Shown here in pieces: positions 1 to 7,733 of a stretch of 16,025 nucleotides of DNA; position 1 is the stretch's first letter, and the number at the start of each line of letters is the position of its first letter. The notes beneath the pieces are model-generated. The model saw only the letters and a program-made list of their open reading frames with translations, was not told the DNA's origin and searched no databases. The stretch spans positions 1 to 16,025 of the forward strand of contig JANNNQ010000392.1 of NCBI GenBank assembly GCA_031398625.1. The letters are read 5' to 3'. The DNA is from CAIUGU01 sp031398625 (GTDB lineage: Bacteria; Pseudomonadota; Gammaproteobacteria; Steroidobacterales; Steroidobacteraceae). Position numbers and translations under genes: made by a program.

Positions 1-1054
<1,054 letters not shown>

Positions 1055-1137
1055 AGTGCCGACCGCCAGCCATTAGTCCGGGAGCAGATGGCCCTGCGAG
1101 GCGCCCCTTCCCGGTCCGGATTTTTATGACGTTGCGA

Positions 1138-1162
1138 GGCTTCGCGGACGAATCCCGAAGCC
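1138..1162. repeat. Inverted repeat in the gyrA / mtaD-like divergent gap
   Basis: GGCTTCG (1138-1144) and CGAAGCC (1156-1162) form a perfect 7-bp inverted repeat with an 11-nt loop. It lies about 84-108 bp upstream of the gyrA start in a 207-bp gap (1055-1261) between divergent genes. It could be a stem in the gyrA leader or a regulatory site. There is no T-run, so it is not an obvious terminator. Confidence 0.35.
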
Positions 1163-1228
1163 CCCGTGTTTAGCGGCGGATGGTAGCACAGGGCGTGCAT
1201 TCGCCGAACGTCCGCGAGGGGCTCACGG

Positions 1229-1234
1229 TATACT
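1229..1234 (+). promoter_or_regulatory. Candidate -10 box for the mtaD-like/ubiG operon
   Basis: TATACT lies 27 bp upstream of the ATG at 1262, a good match to a sigma-70 -10 element. I see no convincing -35 hexamer 16-18 bp before it. The same hexamer also precedes yciK (6090-6095). This is a pattern match only. Confidence 0.35.
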
Positions 1235-1261
1235 CCGCCGCACCTTTAGGCCGAACTCCCG

Positions 1262-2518
1262 ATGGAAGCCGTCGATACGCTCATCAGCGCTCGCTGGATC
1301 ATCCCGATCGAGCCCGCCGCGTGCGTGCTCGAGCATCATGCCGTGGCCATTCGCCAGGGCCGGATCGTCGCGATCCTGCCCACCGCACACGCCGATCTTC
1401 GCTATGCGGCCCACGAAAGAGTCGATCGTCCGTCCCATGTGTTGCTGCCCGGATTCATCAACGTTCACGTCAACGTGGCGCAGGCCCTGCCCCCGCGTCC
1501 CGCTGCACAGGCCGGGATGCATTCCGCATGGGCGGACCCGGAGTTTGTCCGTGACAGCACCGAACTTTCGATTGCGCGGATGATCGGCAGCGGGACGACC
1601 TGTTTCGCGGACCACCAGCTGTTTCCCGATATCGTTGCGACGACGGCTGCCGCACTGCACGTCCGTGCCAGCGTCGGGTTGCCGATCCGCGGCGAGCCGA
1701 CATCCTGGGCCTCCACCGCGGATGAGTATTTCGAGAAAGCCTCCAGCCTGCATGACGAGTATCGTGCCGATCCGCTGATTGCCACTGCATTTTCAACAGG
1801 TCCCGCGAACGCGATGCCAGACGAGCTGTTTGCCCGGTTGCGCCCCAAGGCCGACGAGATCGAGTTGCCTGTCGTCATCCCGCTGCACGAGTCGGCGGCG
1901 GAGATTGAACAGTCGCTCAAGCGTTACGGTTGTTCTCCCGTCGAGCGACTGGAGCGGCTGGATCTCGTCACGCCACAGCTGGTGGGCCTGCATCTGACGC
2001 AAACCACGCCAGCGGACCGGGACATTCTCGGCCGGGGTGGAGCCCATGCGGTTGCCAGTCCCCGTTTCGACCTGCTGCGCAGGACCGGATGCTGCGCGAT
2101 TTCCTTCCTGCGCGCCCACGGGATCAATGTCGCCCTCGGTACCGGTGCCGCCTCCTCGGCAGACATTCCGGGTGAAGTGCAGCTCGCCGCATTGCTGAGT
2201 GGCCTCCATCCCGATACACCGCCGCTGGGTCCGCATGAAGCGCTGCACCTGGCCACTCTCGGCGGTGCACGGGCGCTGGGGCTCGCGGATTCGATCGGTT
2301 CCCTGCTGCCGGGAAAATGGGCGGACCTCTGCTGCATGGATCTTGCTGTCGTGCAGACCCAGCCCGTCTACGACGTGCCCAGGCAAGTCGTACACGGCGC
2401 TGCACCGGATCAGGTAACGGATGTCTGGGTGGCAGGACGCGCCGTGCTGGGAGCAGGCAACCTGGTCAGGCTAGATGTGGTGGATACGCTCTCCCGGGCG
2501 GCACGCTGGTACTCATGA
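1262..2518 (+). CDS. Degenerate MtaD-like amidohydrolase (MTA/SAH deaminase family, probably inactive)
   Basis: A 418-aa member of the TRZ/ATZ - MtaD amidohydrolase family; active members deaminate S-methyl-5'-thioadenosine or S-adenosylhomocysteine. The scaffold is clear: N-terminal beta domain (1-60), LLPGFINVHVN (61-71), EIEQSLKRYG (214-223), HLTQ (244-247), ALGTGAASSADIPGE (291-305) and a C-terminal GSLLPGKWADL (347-357). The metal site is not conserved. The HxH motif reads H69-V-N71. The ligand His normally two residues before HE is P207. The ligand Asp of LGTDGAAS is missing (LGTGAAS, 293-299). The substrate-contacting PHAPYT stretch is replaced by TGPANA (179-184). About 15 residues after HxH are also absent compared with Pseudomonas MtaD. 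It is first in the operon, and its TGA overlaps the ubiG ATG. Family membership is sure; loss of catalysis is inferred from motif comparison made by memory. Confidence 0.85.
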   Translation: MEAVDTLISARWIIPIEPAACVLEHHAVAIRQGRIVAILPTAHADLRYAAHERVDRPSHVLLPGFINVHVNVAQALPPRPAAQAGMHSAWADPEFVRDSTELSIARMIGSGTTCFADHQLFPDIVATTAAALHVRASVGLPIRGEPTSWASTADEYFEKASSLHDEYRADPLIATAFSTGPANAMPDELFARLRPKADEIELPVVIPLHESAAEIEQSLKRYGCSPVERLERLDLVTPQLVGLHLTQTTPADRDILGRGGAHAVASPRFDLLRRTGCCAISFLRAHGINVALGTGAASSADIPGEVQLAALLSGLHPDTPPLGPHEALHLATLGGARALGLADSIGSLLPGKWADLCCMDLAVVQTQPVYDVPRQVVHGAAPDQVTDVWVAGRAVLGAGNLVRLDVVDTLSRAARWYS

Positions 2519-3228
2519 ACATGGCAGCCACGAACCACGATCCGGCGGAAATCGAACGCTTCGAGGCCACCGCCCAGCGGTGGTGGGACAGCCAGGGGGA
2601 ATTCCGCCCGTTGCACGACCTCAACCCCGTACGGCTCGCGTTCATTGCCGAGCGGGTCCGGCTTCCAGGCAGCACCGTGCTGGATATCGGTTGCGGCGGC
2701 GGCCTGCTGAGCGAAGCGATGGCCCGGCAGGGTGCCCGGGTCACCGGCATCGATCTCGGCAAGACCGCGATCGAGGTGGCGACGTTGCATGCGCTGGAAG
2801 CCGGTGTCGAGGTGCGTTACCTGGTCGAGTCCGCTGCAGACCATGCCCTCATCCACCCGGCCGCCTACGATGCGGTCACCTGCCTTGAAATGCTGGAGCA
2901 TGTCCCGGACCCGCAGCAGATCGTCACCACGATCCGCACGCTGGTGAAGCCAGGCGGGCAGGTCTTCGTCTCCACGCTCAATCGAACGCTGCGGTCATAC
3001 CTGCTGGCGGTGGTAGGGGCGGAGTACGTTCTCAGCCTGCTGCCGAAAGGCACCCATACCTACGAGCGCTTCATCAAGCCGGCAGAGCTGGCCCGCTGGG
3101 CCCGAGCAGCCGGACTCGATGTCTGCGAACTGGCGGGGATCGAATACAACCCGGTCACGCGTGCTGCTCGCTTGAGCGCGGGAGTGGACGTCAACTACCT
3201 GCTGCATGCCCTGCGTCCACCCTCGTGA
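2515..3228 (+). CDS. ubiG: Ubiquinone biosynthesis O-methyltransferase UbiG
   Basis: SAM-dependent O-methyltransferase that carries out both O-methylation steps in ubiquinone biosynthesis. At 237 aa it is close to the 240 of E. coli UbiG. Visible motifs are FEATAQRWWDSQGEFRPLHD (16-35), the SAM-binding VLDIGCGGGLLSEAMA (55-70), VTGIDLG (76-82), VTCLEMLEHVPDP (121-133), LVKPGGQVFVSTLNR (143-157), and the UbiG-specific GAEYVLSLLPKGTH (168-181) and DVNYLLH (225-231). The chosen ATG at 2515 overlaps the TGA of the preceding gene (ATGA), suggesting translational coupling. An ATG two codons later (2521) is equally compatible with homology. The stop overlaps the GTG of mupP. The reading frame continues open upstream to 2317, but that part is inside the previous gene and is not family sequence. 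Confidence 0.97.
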   Translation: MNMAATNHDPAEIERFEATAQRWWDSQGEFRPLHDLNPVRLAFIAERVRLPGSTVLDIGCGGGLLSEAMARQGARVTGIDLGKTAIEVATLHALEAGVEVRYLVESAADHALIHPAAYDAVTCLEMLEHVPDPQQIVTTIRTLVKPGGQVFVSTLNRTLRSYLLAVVGAEYVLSLLPKGTHTYERFIKPAELARWARAAGLDVCELAGIEYNPVTRAARLSAGVDVNYLLHALRPPS

Positions 3229-3902
3229 GCGCCATCACGGCCCTGCTGCTTGACCTGGACGGCACGCTGCTGGACACGGCGCCGGAAATGGCAGACGCGC
3301 TCAATCAGCTGCGGCAGGAGGAACGCCTGGACGCGCTCCCGTTCGAGACGATCCGTCCCACCGTTTCGCATGGTTCCGTCCGGATGGTGAACCTGGCGTT
3401 CAGCAACGTGACCGCCGAAGAATTCGAACGGCTGCGCCTGCGCTTTCTCGACATCTATCGCGGCATCCTCGGTACCAATACCCGGTTGTTCGCAGGTTTC
3501 GACCGGGTTTTCGACCACCTCGACCGGCACGACATGGCGTGGGGAGTGGTGACCAACAAGCCCGGCTGGCTCGCCGAACCGCTGCTGCACGCCCTGGGAT
3601 TGCAGCCAACCAATGCCTGCGTCGTCAGCGGCGATACGGTCGGCGAACGCAAGCCGCATCCGCTGCCGCTCCTGCATGCCGCCAGGCTCATCGGCCGCGC
3701 TCCGGAGCACTGTTTGTATGTGGGCGATGCCGAGCGCGATATCCAGGCCGGCAACGCGGCTGGAATGCGGACAGTCGTCGCGGAATGGGGCTACCTGGGC
3801 ACGGGCGATGAACCTGGCAAGTGGGCTGCCCAGGGCCTGGTCAGGGATCCTGCCGATCTGGTCGACTGGCTGCCACCGGTCAAGGCCTACACCGCCTCAT
3901 GA
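3225..3902 (+). CDS. mupP: HAD-family phosphatase, MupP (MurNAc-6-P phosphatase) or Gph-like
   Basis: A 225-aa haloacid-dehalogenase phosphatase of the Gph group. All four HAD motifs are present: DLDGT with nucleophile D10 and acid/base D12, T110-N111, K143 in ERKPHP, and GDAERD with D168 and D172. A small helical cap domain lies at about residues 17-85. The ubiG-mupP-yciK neighbourhood is that of Pseudomonas MupP, which dephosphorylates N-acetylmuramic acid 6-phosphate for the AmgK/MurU peptidoglycan recycling route. This makes MupP more likely than phosphoglycolate phosphatase, but sequence alone cannot separate them. The GTG start overlaps the ubiG stop (GTGA, 3225-3228), and the TGA overlaps the rmuC ATG (3899-3902), so translation is probably coupled on both sides. 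Recycling partners are not in this window. Confidence 0.85.
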   Translation: MSAITALLLDLDGTLLDTAPEMADALNQLRQEERLDALPFETIRPTVSHGSVRMVNLAFSNVTAEEFERLRLRFLDIYRGILGTNTRLFAGFDRVFDHLDRHDMAWGVVTNKPGWLAEPLLHALGLQPTNACVVSGDTVGERKPHPLPLLHAARLIGRAPEHCLYVGDAERDIQAGNAAGMRTVVAEWGYLGTGDEPGKWAAQGLVRDPADLVDWLPPVKAYTAS

Positions 3903-5191
3903 CACTGGAGCAACTCATCGTCGCCATCAGCCTGGTGCTGACCGGCATCGTGATCGGCGCACTCGCGGGGCTCTGGTGGGGACATCGGCGCTCGCGGGAG
4001 CTCGATATCCGCGCTGCCCTGCTGGAAGCGGAACTCAAGAGCGAGGAGCAGATCGAGCGCGAACGCAGCCTCGCCCAGGAGCAAGCCATCGAACGCATCC
4101 GCGCGAGTTTCGACACGCTCGCGGGTGCTTCCCTGAGGTCGAACAGCGAAGTATTTCTCAAGTTGGCCCGCGAGCACCTCGGCCAGCACAACCAGGCGGC
4201 GGCCAGCTCGCTGGCAGAGCGGGAGAAAGCCATCGAGGCGCTCCTGCTGCCGATCCGCGACGCGCTGGCCAAGACCGAACGCCAGATCGGCTCCATCGAG
4301 AAGGAACGGGCGGAATCGTTCGGGGCGCTGCGGGCTTCACTCGAAGCGGTCACCCTCGGACAGCAGGCTTTGCAGAAGGAAACCCGGACATTGGTGAATT
4401 CCCTGCGCCGTCCGGAGGTGCGGGGGCGCTGGGGAGAAATGACGCTGAAGCGACTGGCGGAACTCGCCGGCATGATCGAGCATTGCGACTTCACCGAGCA
4501 ACTGCACGTGCGGGGCGAGGAAGGCAACCTGCGGCCGGACATGGTCGTGCACATGCCGGACAACCGCGATCTGGTCGTCGACGTGAAGACGCCGCTCGAC
4601 GCCTATCTCGAAGCCATCGAGGCTTCCACGGATGAAGTCCGTGATGCGGCCCTGAAACGCCATGCCCAGGCGATAGCGGAACGGGTCCGCCAGCTCGGCG
4701 CAAAGAGCTACTGGTCGCAGTTCGAGCGCAGTCCCGATTTCGTCATTCTCTTCATCCCCGGCGACCAGTTCCTCACGGCGGCGCTGGCAGAGACGCCATC
4801 GCTGCTCGAGGATGCCATCCGCCAGGATGTCATCATTGCCACACCCACCAGTTTCGTGGCGTTGCTGAAGGCCGTGGCCTATGGCTGGCGGCAGACGGCT
4901 CTGGCCGAGAATGCGGAGGTCATCCGCAACCTGGCAGAGGACCTGTACAAGCGGCTCGGTGTGTTCGCCGGCCACCTTAACCGGCTGAGCCGCAACCTGA
5001 GCGGTAGCGTCGACGCCTTCAACAGCGCTGTCGGATCGCTCGAGCGCCAGGTACTGCCGGGTGCTCGCAAGTTCACGGAACTCGGTGTTCGGCCGGACAA
5101 GTCGCTGGAACCGATCGAGACGATCGACAAATTGACGCGCACCCTCGCGGGTGCAGACAGCGACCCGCCTCCCGATCCCACGGATCGCTGA
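3899..5191 (+). CDS. rmuC: DNA recombination protein RmuC
   Basis: RmuC-family protein, linked in E. coli to limiting inversion/recombination at short inverted repeats. It is thought to be nuclease-related. The 430-aa product starts at the ATG that overlaps the mupP stop. It has one N-terminal membrane anchor (about 5-27), a charged coiled-coil stretch (about 33-75), then the RmuC domain (about 125-400). Diagnostic motifs are VRGRWGEMTLKRLAELAGM (174-192), RPDMVVHMP (212-220), LVVDVKTPLDAYLEA (225-239) with a D228-x-K230 pair of the PD-(D/E)xK type, FIPGDQFLTAAL (285-296) and ATPTSFVALLKAVAYGWRQ (314-332). The C-terminus ends in a Pro/Asp-rich tail. In Pseudomonas yciK follows mupP directly; here rmuC and the next gene sit between them. 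The frame remains open upstream to 3821, but that would overlap mupP heavily. Confidence 0.95.
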   Translation: MTLEQLIVAISLVLTGIVIGALAGLWWGHRRSRELDIRAALLEAELKSEEQIERERSLAQEQAIERIRASFDTLAGASLRSNSEVFLKLAREHLGQHNQAAASSLAEREKAIEALLLPIRDALAKTERQIGSIEKERAESFGALRASLEAVTLGQQALQKETRTLVNSLRRPEVRGRWGEMTLKRLAELAGMIEHCDFTEQLHVRGEEGNLRPDMVVHMPDNRDLVVDVKTPLDAYLEAIEASTDEVRDAALKRHAQAIAERVRQLGAKSYWSQFERSPDFVILFIPGDQFLTAALAETPSLLEDAIRQDVIIATPTSFVALLKAVAYGWRQTALAENAEVIRNLAEDLYKRLGVFAGHLNRLSRNLSGSVDAFNSAVGSLERQVLPGARKFTELGVRPDKSLEPIETIDKLTRTLAGADSDPPPDPTDR

Positions 5192-5214
5192 CTCACGGGT
5201 GTCTTCGATTCGCC

Positions 5215-6075
5215 ATGACCGCGTCTCCTGCCGCAACGCTGGACCCTTCGCTCGTAACGCAGACAGCGCCCCCCGGCTCGATGCGCTTCTACGCGTTGCT
5301 GTTCGCGCCCCCGGACCGGCGCATTGTGCTGACCGCGCTGTATCTGCTCGAAGACGAACTCAATGCCACGGCTCGCGGCACGCATCACGACGTCGCGCAT
5401 ACGCGTCTCAAGTGGTGGAGCGAGGAAATGGACCGGCTTGCACGTGGGCAACCTGCTCACCCGGCAACGCGGGCGTTGCAGGCAGGTCACGAAGCGTTCG
5501 GCCCCCATTTGCAGGCGCTGCGGGGTCTGGTGGAGAGTGCCGCCATGGATCTCGCGCTGGTCACGTATGCGGATGACGCCGAACTGGCTGTTTACTTCGA
5601 TCGCTCCGGCGGCGTCCTCGCAGAGTTCGCTGCACGCTGGCTGCTGGAACCCAATGCGCCTTCGGATGCCGCGATGGTAGCGGTCCGGAGCATGGGAGCG
5701 TTGATCCGCCGTGTCGAGACGCTGCGGGACTTGCGGCTCCACATTACCGCTGGGCGCGTGTACGTGCCCCTCTCGAACCTCGACCGCGCAGGCATCGACC
5801 TTCCCGGACTTCGATCGCTGCAGTGGGCACCGCGCGTCCTCGCATTCGCAGGTGAACTGCGAAACGAACTCGCCACGGCGCTTGCCGACGCGATGGCGTC
5901 CGTGCCGAGAGGCGAACGGGCGGCACTTCGTCCATTGCTGGTGCAGGCCGCGTTGCACGTGCGCCTGTTGCACCGGCTGGACCGCGACTTGCCACAGGCC
6001 TCGCAGGCCCGGATCGAACTCGGTCCGTTCGAGAAGCTGTGGTGCTCGTGGCGGGCTGCCCGGCGTGCCAGATAG
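5215..6075 (+). CDS. Squalene/phytoene synthase-family protein lacking the Asp-rich motifs
   Basis: A 286-aa protein of the squalene/phytoene synthase superfamily, whose active members condense two isoprenyl diphosphates. Family features are the N-terminal RFYALLFAPPDRRIVLTALY (24-43), the LKWWSEEMDRLARGQPAHPA block (65-84) and the second helix bundle ending in AGRVYVPLSNLDRAGID (179-195). The Mg-diphosphate motifs are not intact. The first DxxxD position reads EDELN (46-50). The second, normally an LRD-x-x-x-D block before GRVY-PL, reads LRDLRLH (170-176). Prenyl transfer is therefore doubtful. Other family members without these motifs exist, such as the complex I assembly factor NDUFAF6, so a non-enzymatic role is possible. 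It starts 23 bp after rmuC; no strong ribosome binding site is seen. Family assignment is good, function unknown. Confidence 0.8.
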   Translation: MTASPAATLDPSLVTQTAPPGSMRFYALLFAPPDRRIVLTALYLLEDELNATARGTHHDVAHTRLKWWSEEMDRLARGQPAHPATRALQAGHEAFGPHLQALRGLVESAAMDLALVTYADDAELAVYFDRSGGVLAEFAARWLLEPNAPSDAAMVAVRSMGALIRRVETLRDLRLHITAGRVYVPLSNLDRAGIDLPGLRSLQWAPRVLAFAGELRNELATALADAMASVPRGERAALRPLLVQAALHVRLLHRLDRDLPQASQARIELGPFEKLWCSWRAARRAR

Positions 6076-6089
6076 GGCCGGTAGCAGCC

Positions 6090-6095
6090 TATACT
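6090..6095 (+). promoter_or_regulatory. Candidate -10 box before yciK
   Basis: TATACT lies in the 55-bp gap between the squalene/phytoene synthase-like gene and yciK, 35 bp upstream of the yciK ATG. No clear -35 hexamer precedes it. It would give yciK a promoter of its own in addition to operon read-through. Confidence 0.3.
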
Positions 6096-6130
6096 TGCGT
6101 CCCGTTTTCAGCCCCGGACCCAAGCCTTCC

Positions 6131-6886
6131 ATGACCGACCCGCGTACCTACTCTCCCCGTCCCGGCCTGCTGGAGGATCGCGTCATCCTGATCACCGGGG
6201 CCGGCGATGGCATCGGCAAGGCGCTCGCGCTGGCCTGCGCGGGGCTTCGTGCTCGCGTCATCCTTCACGGCCGCAATGTCCGGAAGCTGGAAAAGACGCA
6301 TGACGAGATCGTCGCAGCCGGCGGCTTGCCTCCTTCCCTCCTGCCGCTGGATTTCGAGAAGGCCGGACCTGCCGACTATGAAGCCCTGGTCGCCGCCACG
6401 ACGAAGGAGTTCGGTCGCCTCGACGGGCTGGTGCACAACGCGGGCATGCTGGGTGACCGTTCGCCGATCGAACACCACGACGTCCCCAAATGGATGCGCA
6501 CGCTGCACGTCAACGTGAATGCGCCCTTCCTGCTGACGCGCTATTGCCTCCCGCTGCTCAAGGCATCCACGGATGCCTCGATGCTGTTCACGTCCAGCGG
6601 CGTGGTGCGACGGCCGCGTGCGTTCTCGGGGGCGTACCTGGTCTCGAAATGGGCCACGGAAGGCCTGATGCACTTGCTGGCGGACGAACTGGAAGCCCAG
6701 CCTGTCGTGCGCGTGAACAGCATCAATCCAGGCAAGGTCCGAACCAACATGCGCCTGCAGGCGTATCCCGGCGAGGATCGCAGCACCCTCCCCGAGGCCG
6801 CGACCATTCTCTCTACTTATCTCTATCTGTTGGGCCCCGACAGCCGTGGCGTCACCGGGCAGAGCCTCGACTGCCAGCAGTCCTGA
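6131..6886 (+). CDS. yciK: YciK-family short-chain dehydrogenase/reductase
   Basis: A 251-aa classical short-chain dehydrogenase/reductase that matches the E. coli YciK pattern: LLEDRVILITGAGDGIGKAL (13-32) with the TGxxxGIG nucleotide-binding loop (22-29), LDGLVHNAGMLGD (97-109), the VNVNAPFLLT segment (127-136), catalytic serine at S155/S156 and YLVSK (Y169, K173), then RVNSINPGKVRTNMR (194-208). The substrate is unknown for the family. The ATG at 6131 is the only start that keeps the full N-terminus, although no good ribosome binding site precedes it. It is last in the operon. Its TGA (6884-6886) directly abuts the stop of the convergent rluB-like gene, leaving no room for a terminator between them. 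Confidence 0.95.
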   Translation: MTDPRTYSPRPGLLEDRVILITGAGDGIGKALALACAGLRARVILHGRNVRKLEKTHDEIVAAGGLPPSLLPLDFEKAGPADYEALVAATTKEFGRLDGLVHNAGMLGDRSPIEHHDVPKWMRTLHVNVNAPFLLTRYCLPLLKASTDASMLFTSSGVVRRPRAFSGAYLVSKWATEGLMHLLADELEAQPVVRVNSINPGKVRTNMRLQAYPGEDRSTLPEAATILSTYLYLLGPDSRGVTGQSLDCQQS

Positions 6887-7723
6887 TCAGGAACTGTTGC
6901 GACGACCGCGAGGTCCGCCGCGCCGGTCAGGTGGCGGCCGCGAACGTACCAGCTTCCTGCCGCGGGGTATTTCTGCTGCAACTGCCGTGATACCTGCGCT
7001 CGTGTAGAGCGCCGCAGCCTGATCGACCGGCAGATCGCGATGGCGGCCCCGTGGCAATTCCCTGGGCAGTTCAATCTCGCCATATCCCACCTGGATGAGC
7101 CGGCTCACCTTGAGTCCCTGCGCCTCGAACAGGCTGCGCACCGCAACCCGCCGATCCGCATGATCAGCCGAAACGCGATACCACAGATTCGCGCCTTCAC
7201 CGCCGGCGGGTTCCACAGCGGTAAACGAAACTTCCCGGTCGTCATGCAGGACCTGCGTTGACAATTCGGGCAGTTCGCCCTCCTCGCGGCCGGGAGCATG
7301 GACCCGCACCATGTAGACCGCGCGAACGGTGGGCGAACGGCGCTTGAGGGCGTTGACCAGACGGCCGTCATTCGACAGCAGCAACAGGCCGCTGTCTGCG
7401 GCATTCATCGGATTGATCGCCAGCCAGCGTGCGCCCCTGACTGCGGGGAGTCGATCAAGCAGGCTTTCCCCCGCTTCTTCATTGGCACTCAGGACTTCGC
7501 CCGGCGCCTTGTGATAGACGAGCACGCGACCCGGTGCCAGCGCCGAGAGTCTCGACGTCAAGTCCTTGCCGTCGACGATGAGCCGGTCACCCGGAGTGAA
7601 GCGATCGCCCAGTTGTGCAGGAGTGCCGTTCAGCAACACCCGCCCGGCCAGCATCCAGTCTTCGATCTGGCGCCGGGAGCCGAGGCCGTGTCGCGCCAAC
7701 AGTTTTTGCAGGCGCTCACTCAT
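6887..7723 (-). CDS. rluB: RluB-like 23S rRNA pseudouridine synthase with a lost catalytic motif
   Basis: A 278-aa protein of the RsuA/RluB family, in the usual scpA-scpB-rluB position. The N-terminal S4 RNA-binding domain is intact (MSERLQKLLARHGLGSRRQI, 1-20; to about 62). The catalytic domain follows (about 65-245) with SGLLLLSNDG (111-120), AVYMVRVHAPG (135-145), WYRV (181-184) and KVSRLIQVGYGEIELP (205-220), then a basic Arg/Pro tail. The family motif GRLD-x-x-T-x-G is not present: the aligned segment reads NPMNAADSG (104-112), so the catalytic Asp is N107 and the preceding Arg is P105. The usual GRNREVRR stretch is also altered (ADRRVAVRS, 189-197). It may bind RNA without making pseudouridine. 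The ATG at 7723 was chosen because the S4 domain starts there; the frame continues open to 7909, inside scpB. It follows scpB by 10 bp. Confidence 0.85.
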   Translation of the reverse strand: MSERLQKLLARHGLGSRRQIEDWMLAGRVLLNGTPAQLGDRFTPGDRLIVDGKDLTSRLSALAPGRVLVYHKAPGEVLSANEEAGESLLDRLPAVRGARWLAINPMNAADSGLLLLSNDGRLVNALKRRSPTVRAVYMVRVHAPGREEGELPELSTQVLHDDREVSFTAVEPAGGEGANLWYRVSADHADRRVAVRSLFEAQGLKVSRLIQVGYGEIELPRELPRGRHRDLPVDQAAALYTSAGITAVAAEIPRGRKLVRSRPPPDRRGGPRGRRNSS

Positions 7724-7733
7724 GGATGCAGGT

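Noticed and set aside
2317..2514. Upstream extension of the ubiG frame
   Set aside because: This part lies wholly inside the mtaD-like gene in another frame and is Arg/Gly-rich shadow sequence. UbiG homology begins after 2515.
3821..3898. Longer start for rmuC
   Set aside because: It would overlap mupP by about 80 bp, whereas ATG 3899 gives the ATGA overlap seen elsewhere in this operon and a proper N-terminal membrane anchor.
4337..5236. Long minus-strand frames opposite rmuC and the synthase-like gene
   Set aside because: They are typical shadows of GC-rich genes with strong third-position bias. The plus-strand products match known families over their full length.
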